From the NCBI RefSeq assembly GCF_023065955.2, contig NW_026622963.1:4037001-4101000 (forward strand): 64,000 nt of DNA, read 5' to 3'. Position numbers and translations under genes: made by a program. The stretch is from Ursus arctos (lineage: Eukaryota > Chordata > Mammalia > Carnivora > Ursidae). Positions 52,432-62,948 of the stretch are shown here, piece after piece (the stretch's first letter is position 1; each line of letters begins with the position of its first letter). The notes beneath the pieces were generated by a model that saw nothing but the letters and a program-made list of their open reading frames with translations, had not been told where the DNA came from and did not search any database.

Positions 52432-54164
52432 AGAAACCAACCTGAATAAATGGAGGGAAATCTCACACTCTTGGACAGAACGGCTTTACTACTACACGGG
52501 CGTCAGCTCTTCGTGAGTTAATCTACATGTGCGGTGAAATTCCAATGAAAATTCCAGGTGTGTTTTCCGGGAACTTGGCAAACTCGTTCTAAAATGTGTA
52601 CGGACAAACAGGACTCAGTCAACCTTGCAAAAGGAGAGTAAAGAGCGGCACACTACAAAGCCACATACGAAGCTGAGCAAAGCAAAACAACCACATTGTG
52701 TTGGCACAAAAATAGACCAATAGATCGTGGAACAGAATGGAAAACTCAAAGTCAGACCAGGAGTATACCTGTGAGAGGCATCACAAATCAATAAAGAAGG
52801 GACAGATTAAACCAGTTCACTACACGGGGAAAATAAACGGGATCCCTGCCTGACACCAAATAAAAAGGTACGCTCTAAAAAGACCTCAAAATAAAAATAA
52901 AACTCTAAATTAACAGAAGAAAATATAAGAGAGTATTTTGGGGACCTGGGTTGGAAGAAGGACTCTTTATATAAAACTTCAAAAGCTCAAGCCAGAAGGA
53001 AACAAAATGATTCATTTGATGATGTCAAGATTAAGGATTTCTGTTCAAGAGAGAATACCTGGGATACTTGATAGAATACTTGATAGAACGGGAGAAGATA
53101 TTTGTAAATCTAAAAATGACAAGGCATTTAAAAATAAATAAATAAAAATGATAAGGAATTAATCCATAGAATAAACAACCACAACAAAACAGAATATACA
53201 AGCAACTCACATAAACCAGAAAGCAAAAGAGAGACTTCCTGTTTCCGGTCCAGGAAGTACGGAGCTTGAAGTCTACACTGTCTCCTAACAAGTAAGAAAT
53301 AGAAAAACTGAAAATAAACAAGGGTTCCTAGATCAGTCAGAGAATTGAGAACACAGGGCAAACCACTGCTCCAAGAACTGGAGGTACAGACAGATGGACA
53401 CCCACAACTTAGCAGGGCGGGAACCTCCCTGGGAACCAGTGCTGGGTAGGAAAACCGGGACTGTCCTTGTCGGATTCCTGGAGGCCCAGTGTGAAAAGTC
53501 TGAGATTGAGGAACTCCAGGGGTGCCCAGTCTTAGAGGGGCACCCAAGCTGTCACGAGCTTTACCTCCCGAAGCTCTACCGGGTCCTCAGAGCAAGTATC
53601 CGAGACAGATCTATTCACACCTGTAGCCAGGGGAGGCAAAAAGGAACCATTGTGAAAGACTTCAGAGGACTTTGTTATTCTTAACACCTGCCCTCAGGAG
53701 AAACTGTTTTACCTGAGCCTGGCTTGCCATGGTTTTAGCAGACCCTAACCAACCTGGAAGAAGGGAAATACCCATCTCCACCCAGCTCTAGCCCCCCTGT
53801 TCCACTGAAGGCTGGGGGTGGGGGGCGGGGGGGACCGGGAAGCACTGTGAAGTTCAGTCCAAAGGTACAGGCTCACTAAAGACTGAGAGCTCATCGCAGG
53901 CCTCGAGGCTCCTCCTGCCTCGCATATACCTTATTCCACAAACTAAAGGCCCGCTTACGACAGGCCCTTTTATCCAGCACATCATGTCTGGCTTTCAGTA
54001 GAAAATTACAATGCGTACTGATAGGCAAAAACACAGTTTGAAGACTCAGATCTGGCAGAGATGTTTGAATGATCAGACTGGGTTTTGAAATAACAATAAT
54101 GAACACGCTAAGGGCACGGGTGGATGAGCAGACAACGTGCAAGAACATAGCTGACAATACGTGA

Positions 54165-54285
54165 CTCCACGCTCAGTGCAGACTCTCCTTGTCCCTCTCC
54201 TTCCCCTCTCCCCCCTTCCCCTGCTCATGCTCTCTCTCTAAAATAAATAAGTAAAAATAAAACCTTAAAAAAAAAAAAAGAAAAA
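54165..54285 (+). mobile_element. CAN-SINE, 5'-truncated
   Basis: Only the pyrimidine-rich body (CTCTCCTTCCCCTCTCCCCC, GCTCATGCTCTCTCTC) and tail AAATAAATAAGTAAAAATAA remain. Confidence 0.8.
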
Positions 54286-54609
54286 GAATTACATTCAATT
54301 TCTCAGGAACCGTGCAGGTAAGAAGAGAGTGTGGTGAAATATTTCAAGGATTGAGAGAAAAAAAAACCCTGCCAACTTAGAATTCTGTATCCTGGGAAAT
54401 TATCCTTCAAAAGTGGGGGAGAAATACTTCCTCAGACAAAAAAATGAGGGGATTTGTTGCCAGTAAACCTGCCTTGCAAGGCATTTTAAAAGAAGTTCTT
54501 CAGAGAGAAGGAAAAGGATCTTGGTCAAAAAGTTGGATCCATGTAAAGAAAGGAAGAGTGTTAGAGAAGGAATCAGTGAAAGCAAAATAAGCACTTTCAT
54601 TTTTTAATT

Positions 54610-54820
54610 TTTTTAATTTTTAATTTTTAATTTTTTAAAGATTTTATTTTATTTATTTGACAGAGACAGCCAGCGAGAGAGGGAACACAAGCAGGGGGAG
54701 TGGGAGAGGAAGAAGCAGGCTCTCAGAGGAGGAGCCTGATGTGGGGCTCGATCCCAGAACGCTGGGATCACGCCCTGAGCCGAAGGCAGATGCTTAATGA
54801 CTGCGCCACCCAGGCACCCC
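54610..54820 (-). mobile_element. CAN-SINE, bear-type subfamily
   Basis: AGCCAGCGAGAGAGGGAACAC, GTGGGAGAGGAAGAAGCAGG, GGATCACGCCCTGAGCCG and GACTGCGCCACCCAGGCACC. This subfamily is the one I associate with bears and close relatives. Confidence 0.92.
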
Positions 54821-56146
54821 TCATTTTTTTATTCTTAATTGACCTAATAATGTAACAGTTTGCTCTAAATAATAATTTGCAGCAATGTGTTCAATGATTA
54901 TAACTTATGTGTAAGTGGAATGAATGACAGCAATGACACAAGAAATGGGATGAAGGAATTAGGAATGCTTGGTTTTTATAAAGTCTTTGCAGTACTTATG
55001 AAGATGTGGTGTTCTTTGAAAGTGAACTTGGATTAGTTGTAAATATTTATAGCAAACTCTAGGAAATCCACTAAAAAAAGTAGAAAAAAAGTATAACTGA
55101 TATGCTAAGAAAGGAGAGAAAGTAGGATCATATAAATTGCTCAGTTAAAAACACAAAAGGCAGAAAAAGAGTACACGACAAAAATAGGAACAAAGGACGG
55201 AGACAGCATATAGAAAACAGTAATACATACAGTAGATACTAGTTCAATTATAGTATATCATAATCGTTTTAAATGTCAATGGTCTAAATATACCAACTAG
55301 AAGACAGAGATTACCAGAGGGATGAAAAAATGTGACCCGATTATGTTGTCTATGGAAAAACCCACTGTAAATAAAAGGACATATATAGATTAAAAGTAAG
55401 AGAACTGAGAAAGATACACTATGTAACACTAATCACGAGAAAGCTGGAATAGCTATATTCCTTTCAACCAGATAAGACTACAGAGCAAGAACAGTTTTCA
55501 GGGATAAAGAGAGGCATTATGTAACAATAGAAGGATCGATTCTTCTGGAAGACAGAACAATCCTTAATATGTATGTGCCTAACAATAGACTGTCAATATA
55601 CATGGGGCAAACCAGATGGGACTGCTAGAAGGAATAGATGAATCCACTTTCCTAGTTAGAGACTCCAACATCCTTCTATCAGAAATGGACAGATCTACCA
55701 GGCGGAAAATCAGTAAGGACACAGTGGAATGCAATGCCGTCGATCAAGAGGGTAGAACTGATATCTATAAACGACTTCATCCAACGCCAGAATACACATT
55801 CTTCTTAAGCTCACATGGGACACTGACCAAGACAGACCACACTCTGGGCCATAAAACACACCTTGACAAAAGTAAAAAACAGAAATCATACAATGTCTGC
55901 TCTCAGTCCACAACAGAAGTAAACTAGAAATCAATAACAGAGATAGCTGGAAAGTCCCAAGATACTTGGACATTAAACAACACACTTATAAATGACACTT
56001 GGGTCAAAGAGGAAGTCTCAAGAGAAATTTTAAAGTAACTCTATAAAAATGAATATACAATGAATCAAAAATTGTATGATGCAGCAAAAGCAGTGCGTAG
56101 AGAGAAATTTCTAGCACTGATGCATGTGTTAGAAAGATCTAAAATT

Positions 56147-56349
56147 GGGGCGCCTGGGTGGCACAGCAGTTAAGCGTCTGCCTTCAGCTCAGGGCATGAT
56201 CCTGGCGTTATGGGATCGAGCCCCACATCAGGCTCCTCCGCTATGAGCCTGCTTCTTCCTCTCCCCTCCCCCTGCTTGTGTTCCCTCTCTGGCTGGCTGT
56301 CTCTATCCTGTCGAATAAATAAATAAAATCTTAAAAAAAAAAAAAAAAG
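56147..56349 (+). mobile_element. CAN-SINE, bear-type subfamily
   Basis: GGGGCGCCTGGGTGGCACAG head and CTCTGGCTGGCTGTCTC, then AAATAAATAAAATCTT and A tail. Perfect AGAAAGATCTAAAAT target-site copies. Confidence 0.95.
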
Positions 56350-56533
56350 AAAGATCTAAAATCAATGATCTAAGCTTCTATTTTAGGAAACTAGAAAAAG
56401 AAGTGCAGATTAAATCTGAAGTAAAAGGTAACGGGTCCAATAGAAAAATGGGCAAAGTTTGTCAATAGGCAATTTATAAAAGTGGTAACCCAAACAGGCA
56501 AATGAAGAGAAGCATCAGGAATTAAAATTGTGA

Positions 56534-56732
56534 GGGGTGCCTGGGTGGCTCAGTTGGTTAAGCATCTGCCTTCCACTCAGGTCATGATCCTGGGGTCCTG
56601 GGATCGAGTCCCACATCAAGCTCCTTGCTCAGCAGGGAGCCTGCTTCTCCCTTTCCCTCTGCCTGCCCCTCCCCCTGCTTCTGTGCGCTCTCTCTCTCTC
56701 TCTGACGAATGAATAAATAAAATCTTAAAAAA
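56534..56732 (+). mobile_element. CAN-SINE
   Basis: GGGGTGCCTGGGTGGCTCAG head and full body and tail. GAATTAAAAT copies flank it. Confidence 0.95.
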
Positions 56733-57359
56733 CGAATTAAAATCATCAGTGATCAGAGAAGTTCAACTGAAGACAGCAGTGAACTCTCACCCTACATCTA
56801 TCAGACCAGCAAAACTTGGACAGCTGGAAGATGCCTGGTGTTGGTGGGTGTATGGAGATACAGGCTCTGACACCAGCTGCTGGTGGGGATGGAGAACAGT
56901 CAACCTTTCTGGAAAGCAGTCTGGCACGATGTAGACAAGTTAGACACACAGAGCCTGGGACCCAGCAAAGCAAGTCCCGGGTGGCTGGACCAGACAAAGG
57001 ATCACACAGGTCCATCGGGGATATGCACTAGGATGTTTACTGCTGCGTCGGCTCTGAGAGTGGACGATCATAGACAGCTGTCCCTCTGCAGAGCAGTAGA
57101 TGGGCAAAGTGTGAAAGGTACGCATGATAACAGTACTACGCAGCCGTTAAAGAAGCAAGGGACTGGATGCATGTGTAGCAACATGAATAGACTTTAAAAT
57201 CAGTGCCGAGTTGACCAAAGTAAGAAGACGAAGGAGATAACTCCAAACCGTTCGTGTAAATTACAGTACCTGTGCGTATTGTTGTGATTTACTGTATATA
57301 TGCTTTTTATCAATTTTTAAAATGCGTATGGGGGTGGGGTAGGGATGACTAAGCAGAGC

Positions 57360-57685
57360 ACAGAGGATGTTTAGGGCAGTGAAAATAGTATGAACCTGTA
57401 ATGATGGCTCCATGTCATTATGTGTTTGTCCAAACCCACAGGATGTACAAAATCAACAGTGAGCCTAGTGTAAACTATGGACTTTAAGCGATTATGATGT
57501 GTCAGTGTTGGTTCAGCGTTCATAACAAATACACCCTCTGGTGGGGGATGTTTTAAATGAGGAAGGCTATGTATGTGGGGGGAAGGGGGAGTGTGGGAAA
57601 TCTCTGTATCTTCCACTTAATTTTGCTGTGAGCCTAAAACTGCTCAAAGAAAAAGTAAAATCTTAAAAAAATTTTTTTAAGTAAA
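57360..57685 (+). repeat. L1 3' end (old L1M/L1ME type)
   Basis: AATACACCCTCTGGTGGGGG, GGGAAATCTCTGTATCTTCC and TTTTGCTGTGAGCCTAAAAC with CTGCTCAAAG form the characteristic 3'UTR end. Confidence 0.75.
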
Positions 57686-57879
57686 ATTTAAATACATATA
57701 CACCACACTTGAAATGCATAGTAAACCTAAACCTAGGAGCTAAAACTTCAATTTCTAGAAGAAAATATAGGAGAAAGGCTTTGTTTTGGGGTTAGGCAAA
57801 GATTTTTTAGGTTGAAAAAAGCATGAATGGCAAAAGAAAAAATTGACACATTGAGCATGGGGAAAATTAAAAACATCTT

Positions 57880-58058
57880 GGGGGCTCAGTAGGTTAAGTA
57901 TCTGCCTTTGGCTCAGGTCATGATCCCAGGGTCTTGGGATCAAGCCCCACATCGGGCTCCCTGCTTAGCGGGGAGTCTGCTTCTCTCTCTCTTTCTCTCT
58001 CTCTCCCTCTCCCCATCACTCATTCTCAATCTCTCAAATAAATAAATATCTTTAAAAA
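57880..58058 (+). mobile_element. CAN-SINE, slightly head-truncated
   Basis: GGGGGCTCAGTAGGTTAAG to AAATAAATAAATATC. Flanked by AAAATTAAAAACATCT copies. Confidence 0.9.
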
Positions 58059-58142
58059 ATTAAAAACATCTGCTTTTCAAAAGACACTGTTAAGAAATGA
58101 AAAGGCAAGCCACGGCCTGGAGAAACACACATATGATATAGG

Positions 58143-58801
58143 ATTTTGTGCCAGTCAACAGTTTATTTCTTGGCATTTCCAAATCTACCCTTCTTTACCT
58201 GCTCGGTGACCCTGGAGGTGAGCCCTGTAGATATTTCGCCTGTGCCATTTGCAATGATGTTGTGCCAGTAGGGGGTGCTGGAGGGACGCTGATGGAGGAA
58301 GGAATTTTCTCTTCCGGTTTCCAGTGTCCCACAGGGTGCAGGCTTTTTTGTACCGGGCTCCTGCCAAGGGCAGCTTCCCTAGCTCCCAGTTCTGGTAGTG
58401 TAGGACAACCAGCAGTGGCCAGCTGCTAGAAGCTTCTCTCAACACCTTCTCAAAGTGGTGTGCTACTGGCAAGTGAACCTGACTATGAACCACTTCCTCC
58501 AGCACCCCTCAGGTACTTTGCTTCAAGTGCCAGGGTATGGCACTTCATTACCCCCAAAGGGTAATGAACCATCTGGTGAACCATCTCAGGGTCTCCTTCA
58601 CCATCCAGTTAGCAGAGCTATGCTCTTCCCAAGATGTCTGGAGGTTCTTCTCAGACAACTACATCTCAGCCTTGCCAGCAGTGGCTGACCCTGTGTTTGC
58701 TATTCCTGTATTCATCCGAGTTCTCTTTGACTCTTACAAGCCAATTCTCTGCAATTTCAGTCTCCTGTTAATAATTCTCCTGATTGGACCCTGACTGATA
58801 C
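58143..58801. repeat. Unclassified insertion splitting an old L1
   Basis: L1 sequence stops at GATATAGG and resumes at CTTATACCCAGACC as if uninterrupted, so about 659 bp were inserted. The segment ends TTGGACCCTGACTGATACTG, as some old LTR or DNA-element families do. I could not name it. Confidence 0.5.
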
Positions 58802-59489
58802 TGCCTTATACCCAGACCGTCTAAAGAAACCTCACAACTCAATAATAAATGAAACAAACAACATACTTAAAAAATGAGCAAAAGATTTAAACACTTCATC
58901 AAATAAGGTCTATGAATGGCAAATAAATACATAAAAAGATTCTCAATATGATTAATCATTAAGAATTGCAAATGAAAACCACCATGACATACTGTTACAT
59001 CACAAAATAGTTCAAATGAAAAAATCTGACAACACCACCTGCTGTTGGCAATGCAAGGCAACCGGGACTCAGACATTGTTGGTGAGAAAGCAAAACGGTT
59101 CATCACTTTGGAATACAGTTTGGCAATTTCTTGTAAAGTTAAATATATACTTATGAATATATCTCATTGTTTTAATCTGCCACTCCTTAATGACAAATGA
59201 TATTGAGCATTTTTTTGAATGCTTATTTGCCATCTGTTTATCTTCTTGGTGGAGTGTCTGTTCAGATGTTTTGCCCATTTAAAACTTGGGTTGTTTGTTT
59301 TTTTACCTTTCCGTTTTAAGAGTTCTTTGTGTATTTTGGATATAAGTCCTATATCAGATATGTGTTTTGTAAATATATTCTCTTAGTCTGTGACTTTTTC
59401 ATTCTCTTAACAGTATCTCGTGCAGAGCACAATTTTTAATTGTAATAAAGTCCAACCAATCAATTTTTCTTTACTAAATCACGTTTTTA

Positions 59490-59710
59490 GGGGGACCTGT
59501 GTGGCTCAGTCAGTTAATTGACTGACTCTTGGTTTCAGCTCAGGTCATGATCTCATGGGTTGTGGGATCGAGCCTGAACCCGACTCTGCTCAGCGGGGTG
59601 TCTGCTTGAAGAATCTCTTCCTCTGCCCCTTTCCCCACTCGTGAGCACACTTGGGTGTGCTCTCTCTCTAAAATAAATAAATAAATCTTTGAAAATCAAT
59701 CAATCAATCA
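59490..59710 (+). mobile_element. CAN-SINE nested in antisense L1
   Basis: GGGGGACCTGTGTGGCTCAG head, full body and AAATAAATAAATC tail, followed by a CAATCAAT repeat. ATCACGTTTTT and ATCATGTTTTT flank it as target-site copies. Confidence 0.92.
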
Positions 59711-59842
59711 TGTTTTTGGTGTTGTATCTAAAAATTCTTTGCTAAACCCAAAGTTATCTAGATTTTTTCCCTGTCTTCCTCTAGAAGTTTTATAGTTTTG
59801 TACTTTACGTTTAGGTCTATGACCAATCATGAGATAATTTAA

Positions 59843-60031
59843 AAAAATTTTTTAAAAAGACTTTATTTGAGAGAGAGAGAGAAACCATGAGCAGGGGGAG
59901 GTGCAGAGGAAGAGGGAGAAGCCAACTACCCACTTAACATGGAGCCTGACATGGGGCTCGATCCCAGGACCTTGAGATCATGACCTGAGCCAAAGTCAGA
60001 TGCTTAACCAACTGAGCCAGCCAGGTGCCCC
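59843..60031 (-). mobile_element. CAN-SINE nested in antisense L1
   Basis: AAAGACTTTATTTGAGAG tail side to ACTGAGCCAGCCAGGTGCCC head, between L1 segments. Target-site copies GAGATAATTT and GAGTTAATTT. Confidence 0.92.
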
Positions 60032-60215
60032 TGAGTTAATTTTTGTGAAAGGTGGGAAGTCTGTGTCTAGATTCCTGTTTTATTTGTTTATTTTTATTTA
60101 TTTGCATATGGACATCTAGTGGTTCCAGCACCATATGTTGAAAAGACTATCCTTTTTCTATTGAATTGCCTTTTCTCCTTTGTCAAAGATCAGTTGACTA
60201 TTACTGAATGTAAAT

Positions 60216-60941
60216 TTTACTTCAATAAAATTGTCTCAAGATAAAATACATGTGTACAAAACAAAAATATATATTGGTCAGAAATATAAACAAATGCATG
60301 TACTTTAGACGCAGTAGAGTGATTGTCAGGGCATATAAGAGAGTATGTGGAATGACTACAAAAGAGAGTGAGTGGGTGAATGAATGAGTGAATGAATGAA
60401 AACAAGTGAGGGGCCTTGCATGGACCATTGTTGATCATTTTGGTAGACTGACGGTTGCTACTGAACTCTTCTCTCCTTCTTCCCCCACCCTGGGGCCACT
60501 CAGCTAGAAACTACATTTTCCAGCCCCCTGCAAGCCCCATCTCCACCTACTTGTGACAACGTGGCTAAGTTCTCATCTCAATGGGATGTGGGTAGAAGTG
60601 ACTGCAGTTTCCAATTTTATATTCTTAAAGATACTTGCTCTGTGCTTTATCCTCCTTGACTTCCTGCTCATCAGAAATGATCTCAGCTGGAGCAATCTTG
60701 AAAACCGTACACTGAAGATAGCAAAGCTGCCTTGCCCATCTGGGTCACTGCATGACCTTGAGGAGCAGAGTATAGCATAGAGGAAGTAAGACCATCATTC
60801 CTGGAAGTTGAGACTCTGCATCAGTATTTGTGGGAACTATCAAAGCAGGGATAATAGGGGACCGAGTAACATCAAGAACTGTTCTGCCCTGAACAACCCT
60901 TCCCACCCCATCCTTCCATGACCTTCATTCTTTTTTCTTCT
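60216..60941. other. Intergenic DNA with possible old repeat
   Basis: A GAAT-rich patch at 60370-60400. 60480-60800 has CTACATTTTCCAGCCCCC, GACAACGTGGCTAAGTTCTC and GGGATGTGGGTAGAAGTG, resembling the uncertain old family at 1740-2000. No gene. Confidence 0.4.
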
Positions 60942-61136
60942 TTTAAGATTTGTTTATTTATTTTAGAGAGAGTGTGAGCAGGGGGAGGGGGTAGACAGAG
61001 AGGGAGAAGGATCCTCAAGCAGACTCCCCACCGAGCAGGGAGCCCGACATGGGGCTCGATCCCAGGATCCCGAGATGATGACCTGAGCCGAAATCGAGAG
61101 TTGGGTGTGTAGCCAACTGGGCCACCCAGGTGCCCC
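60942..61136 (-). mobile_element. CAN-SINE
   Basis: AAGATTTGTTTATTTATTTT, GGGAGCCCGACATGGGGC and GGGCCACCCAGGTGCCCC. Target-site copies CATGACCTTCATTCTT and CATGATCTTCGTTCTT. Confidence 0.95.
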
Positions 61137-61529
61137 ATGATCTTCGTTCTTAAGAGCCATGACAACAGCTCTTGGCCTGGTATCCCGGCGGCCCACCAGT
61201 CTATTCTGGAATAGTCCGCATTGACGACTGTGGCTCTCTCTGGCTCCAAGGGTAGGTATCCAAGTTCTGGTTGTGGTGCAAGAGATAAAAGTGGGCTGCA
61301 ACCCTCCACCTCACCCCCTCCACCAGCATGCACGCATAAGACACACGCTGGGTGCCTGGGCACATAAAGGAGAGGAGGGCAGTCTGGAAGGAGTGAGATG
61401 GTGAGCATGGACATTTTGCTAATATAGGCAGGTCCGTAGTGAATCATTATATTCTGGCATCCTGCTAGAAGTTGTTTACCACCACCAGCCCCAACACTGA
61501 AAACTAAGTACCAGGGTTACATTTCTAAC

Positions 61530-62350
61530 TTCCATGAAGTTAGGGTCAAATGTTTGCATTCTGTGTCCTTTTGACACTTTTTGCATCATTTTGGTTTGGG
61601 TATGTCTCTTATAAGAGGCATATGATTGATTTTATTTTTTTTAACCCCAACTGTGAGTCTTTGTCTTCTAACAGAGGATTTAACCCATTTACATGTGTTG
61701 TTTAGATTACTATTTTGGTTTTGGTAATCTCGCTCATGCATCATACTTGTTTATCATTCTAATTACTTTTTTCCTGTCTATTATTATGCAGACTGTGTTT
61801 TGTTTGCTTTTATCTTGCTGTGATTTGAAAGATAGATATCCTATTTTTAAATTCTACAATGGGGCTTAAGTTTTTAAAAATATTTTTTTTATTTCAAAAA
61901 GACCCACACATTTTTTTTTTAAAGTTTTTAATTATTTATTCAACAGAGATAGAGATAGCCAGCAAGAGAGGGAACACAATCCGGGGAGTGGGAGAGGAAG
62001 AAGCAGGCTCACAGCGGAGGAGCCCAATGCGGGGCTCGATCCCATAACGCCGGGATCACGCCCTGAGCCGAAGGCAGACGCTTAACCGCTGTGCCACCTA
62101 GGAGCCCCAGACCCACACATTTTTATTATCCAGTCCATTTATAGCCTAACAAAATATCAGTGTTCTTCTAAAAAATATATTTCCTTTTATCTGCCCCTTA
62201 GCAAGTCACCTCCAAATGAGATGATACAGAATCCCCCCCCCCTTTTTTTTGACTTGGGGTAGCATAGTAAGGATCTCGGACTTGGCACAAAATGAATATA
62301 AATAAATCACACATATAGATTTATCACATATACTGATAGTCAGAAGTCCA
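61530..62350 (-). repeat. Old L1 ORF2 fragment, antisense
   Basis: GTATGTCTCTTATAAGAGGC, GTGAGTCTTTGTCTTC, GGATTTAACCCATTTACATG. The sequence continues after the nested SINE. Diverged. Confidence 0.65.
61914..62108 (-). mobile_element. CAN-SINE, bear-type subfamily, nested in L1
   Basis: Reverse copy ending CGCTGTGCCACCTAGGAGCC. Perfect AGACCCACACATTTTT target-site copies mark a recent insertion. Confidence 0.95.
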
Positions 62351-62356
62351 ATTTTA

Positions 62357-62553
62357 GGGGCGCCTGGGTAGCGCAGTCGTTAAGCCTCTGCCTACGGCTC
62401 AGGGCGTGATCCCGGCGTTCTGGGATCGAGCCCCACATCGGGCTCCTCCGCTATGAGCCTACTTCTTCCTCTCCCACTCCCCCTGCTTGTGTTCCCTCTC
62501 TCGCTGGCTGTCTCTCTGTCGAATAAATAAATAAAATCTTAAAAAAAAAAAAA
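62357..62553 (+). mobile_element. CAN-SINE, bear-type subfamily
   Basis: GGGGCGCCTGGGTAGCGCAG to AAATAAATAAAATCTT and A tail. Perfect AGAAGTCCAATTTT target-site copies. Confidence 0.95.
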
Positions 62554-62756
62554 AGAAGTCCAATTTTGATCTTCTTCAGTGACCCTTTTCAATTACAGCT
62601 GATCTTATTAGTTTTATTAGAATTTATTGATAATGTAGGATTTTTCTTTTTTCTCAACCTTTTTTACCCCCATGACATACATAGTGAATGACTTTCACAT
62701 ATGAGGCACAGTCTCATGGACATAACCTGTTTCTGAGGAATATTAAACATTTTGTA

Positions 62757-62948
62757 GGGGCGCCTGGGTGGCACAGCGGTTGAGCGTCTGCCTTCGGCTC
62801 AGGGCGTGATCCCAGCGTTATGGGATTGAGCCCCATATCAGGCTCCTCTGCTATGAGCCTGCTTCTTCCTCTCCCACTCCCCCTGCTTGTGTTCCCTCTC
62901 TCGCTGGCTGTCTCTCTCTCTGTCAAATAAATAAATAAAATCTTTAAA
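62757..62948 (+). mobile_element. CAN-SINE, bear-type subfamily
   Basis: GGGGCGCCTGGGTGGCACAG to AAATAAATAAAATCTTT. TAAACATTTTGTAG copies on both sides. Confidence 0.95.

Larger units (their letters stand above)
48985..53170 (+). repeat. Old L1 ORF2 region, host of nested insertions
   Basis: Diverged L1 ORF2: TAAGTTTCTCCAGAAAACTAG, TTGATCAAGTAGGATTTATTC and AAACTTTTGATAAAGTTCATC before 50307, then TGTGTTGGCACAAAAATAGAC and GGGAGAAGATATTTGTAAATC after 52449. Many stops and frameshifts. Interrupted by two SINEs and a younger L1. Confidence 0.75.
53220..57200 (+). repeat. Old L1-derived block (5' region through ORF2)
   Basis: 54370-54540 resembles an L1 5' segment (GGAGAAATACTTCCTCAGAC, CCTGCCTTGCAAGGC). 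55240-56150 is diverged ORF2 endonuclease/RT region (AATGTCAATGGTCTAAATA, CTCCAACATCCTTCTATCAG, CAGACCACACTCTGGGCC). 56750-57200 is a diverged 3' part. 53220-54165 is the least certain. Stops are frequent. Confidence 0.55.
57700..59165 (+). repeat. Old L1 ORF2 fragment with internal insertion
   Basis: ATAGTAAACCTAAACCTAGG, TTCTAGAAGAAAATATAGG, then after 58801 CTCACAACTCAATAATAAATG and CATTAAGAATTGCAAATG. Broken frames. Split by a SINE at 57880 and by a 659-bp segment at 58143-58801. Confidence 0.7.
59165..60215 (-). repeat. Old L1 ORF2 fragment, antisense
   Basis: GAGTTCTTTGTGTATTTTGG, AAGTCCTATATCAGATATGTG, GTTTTGTACTTTACGTTTAGG and GTCAAAGATCAGTTGACTAT are antisense ORF2. Two SINEs are nested inside. 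Confidence 0.8.
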
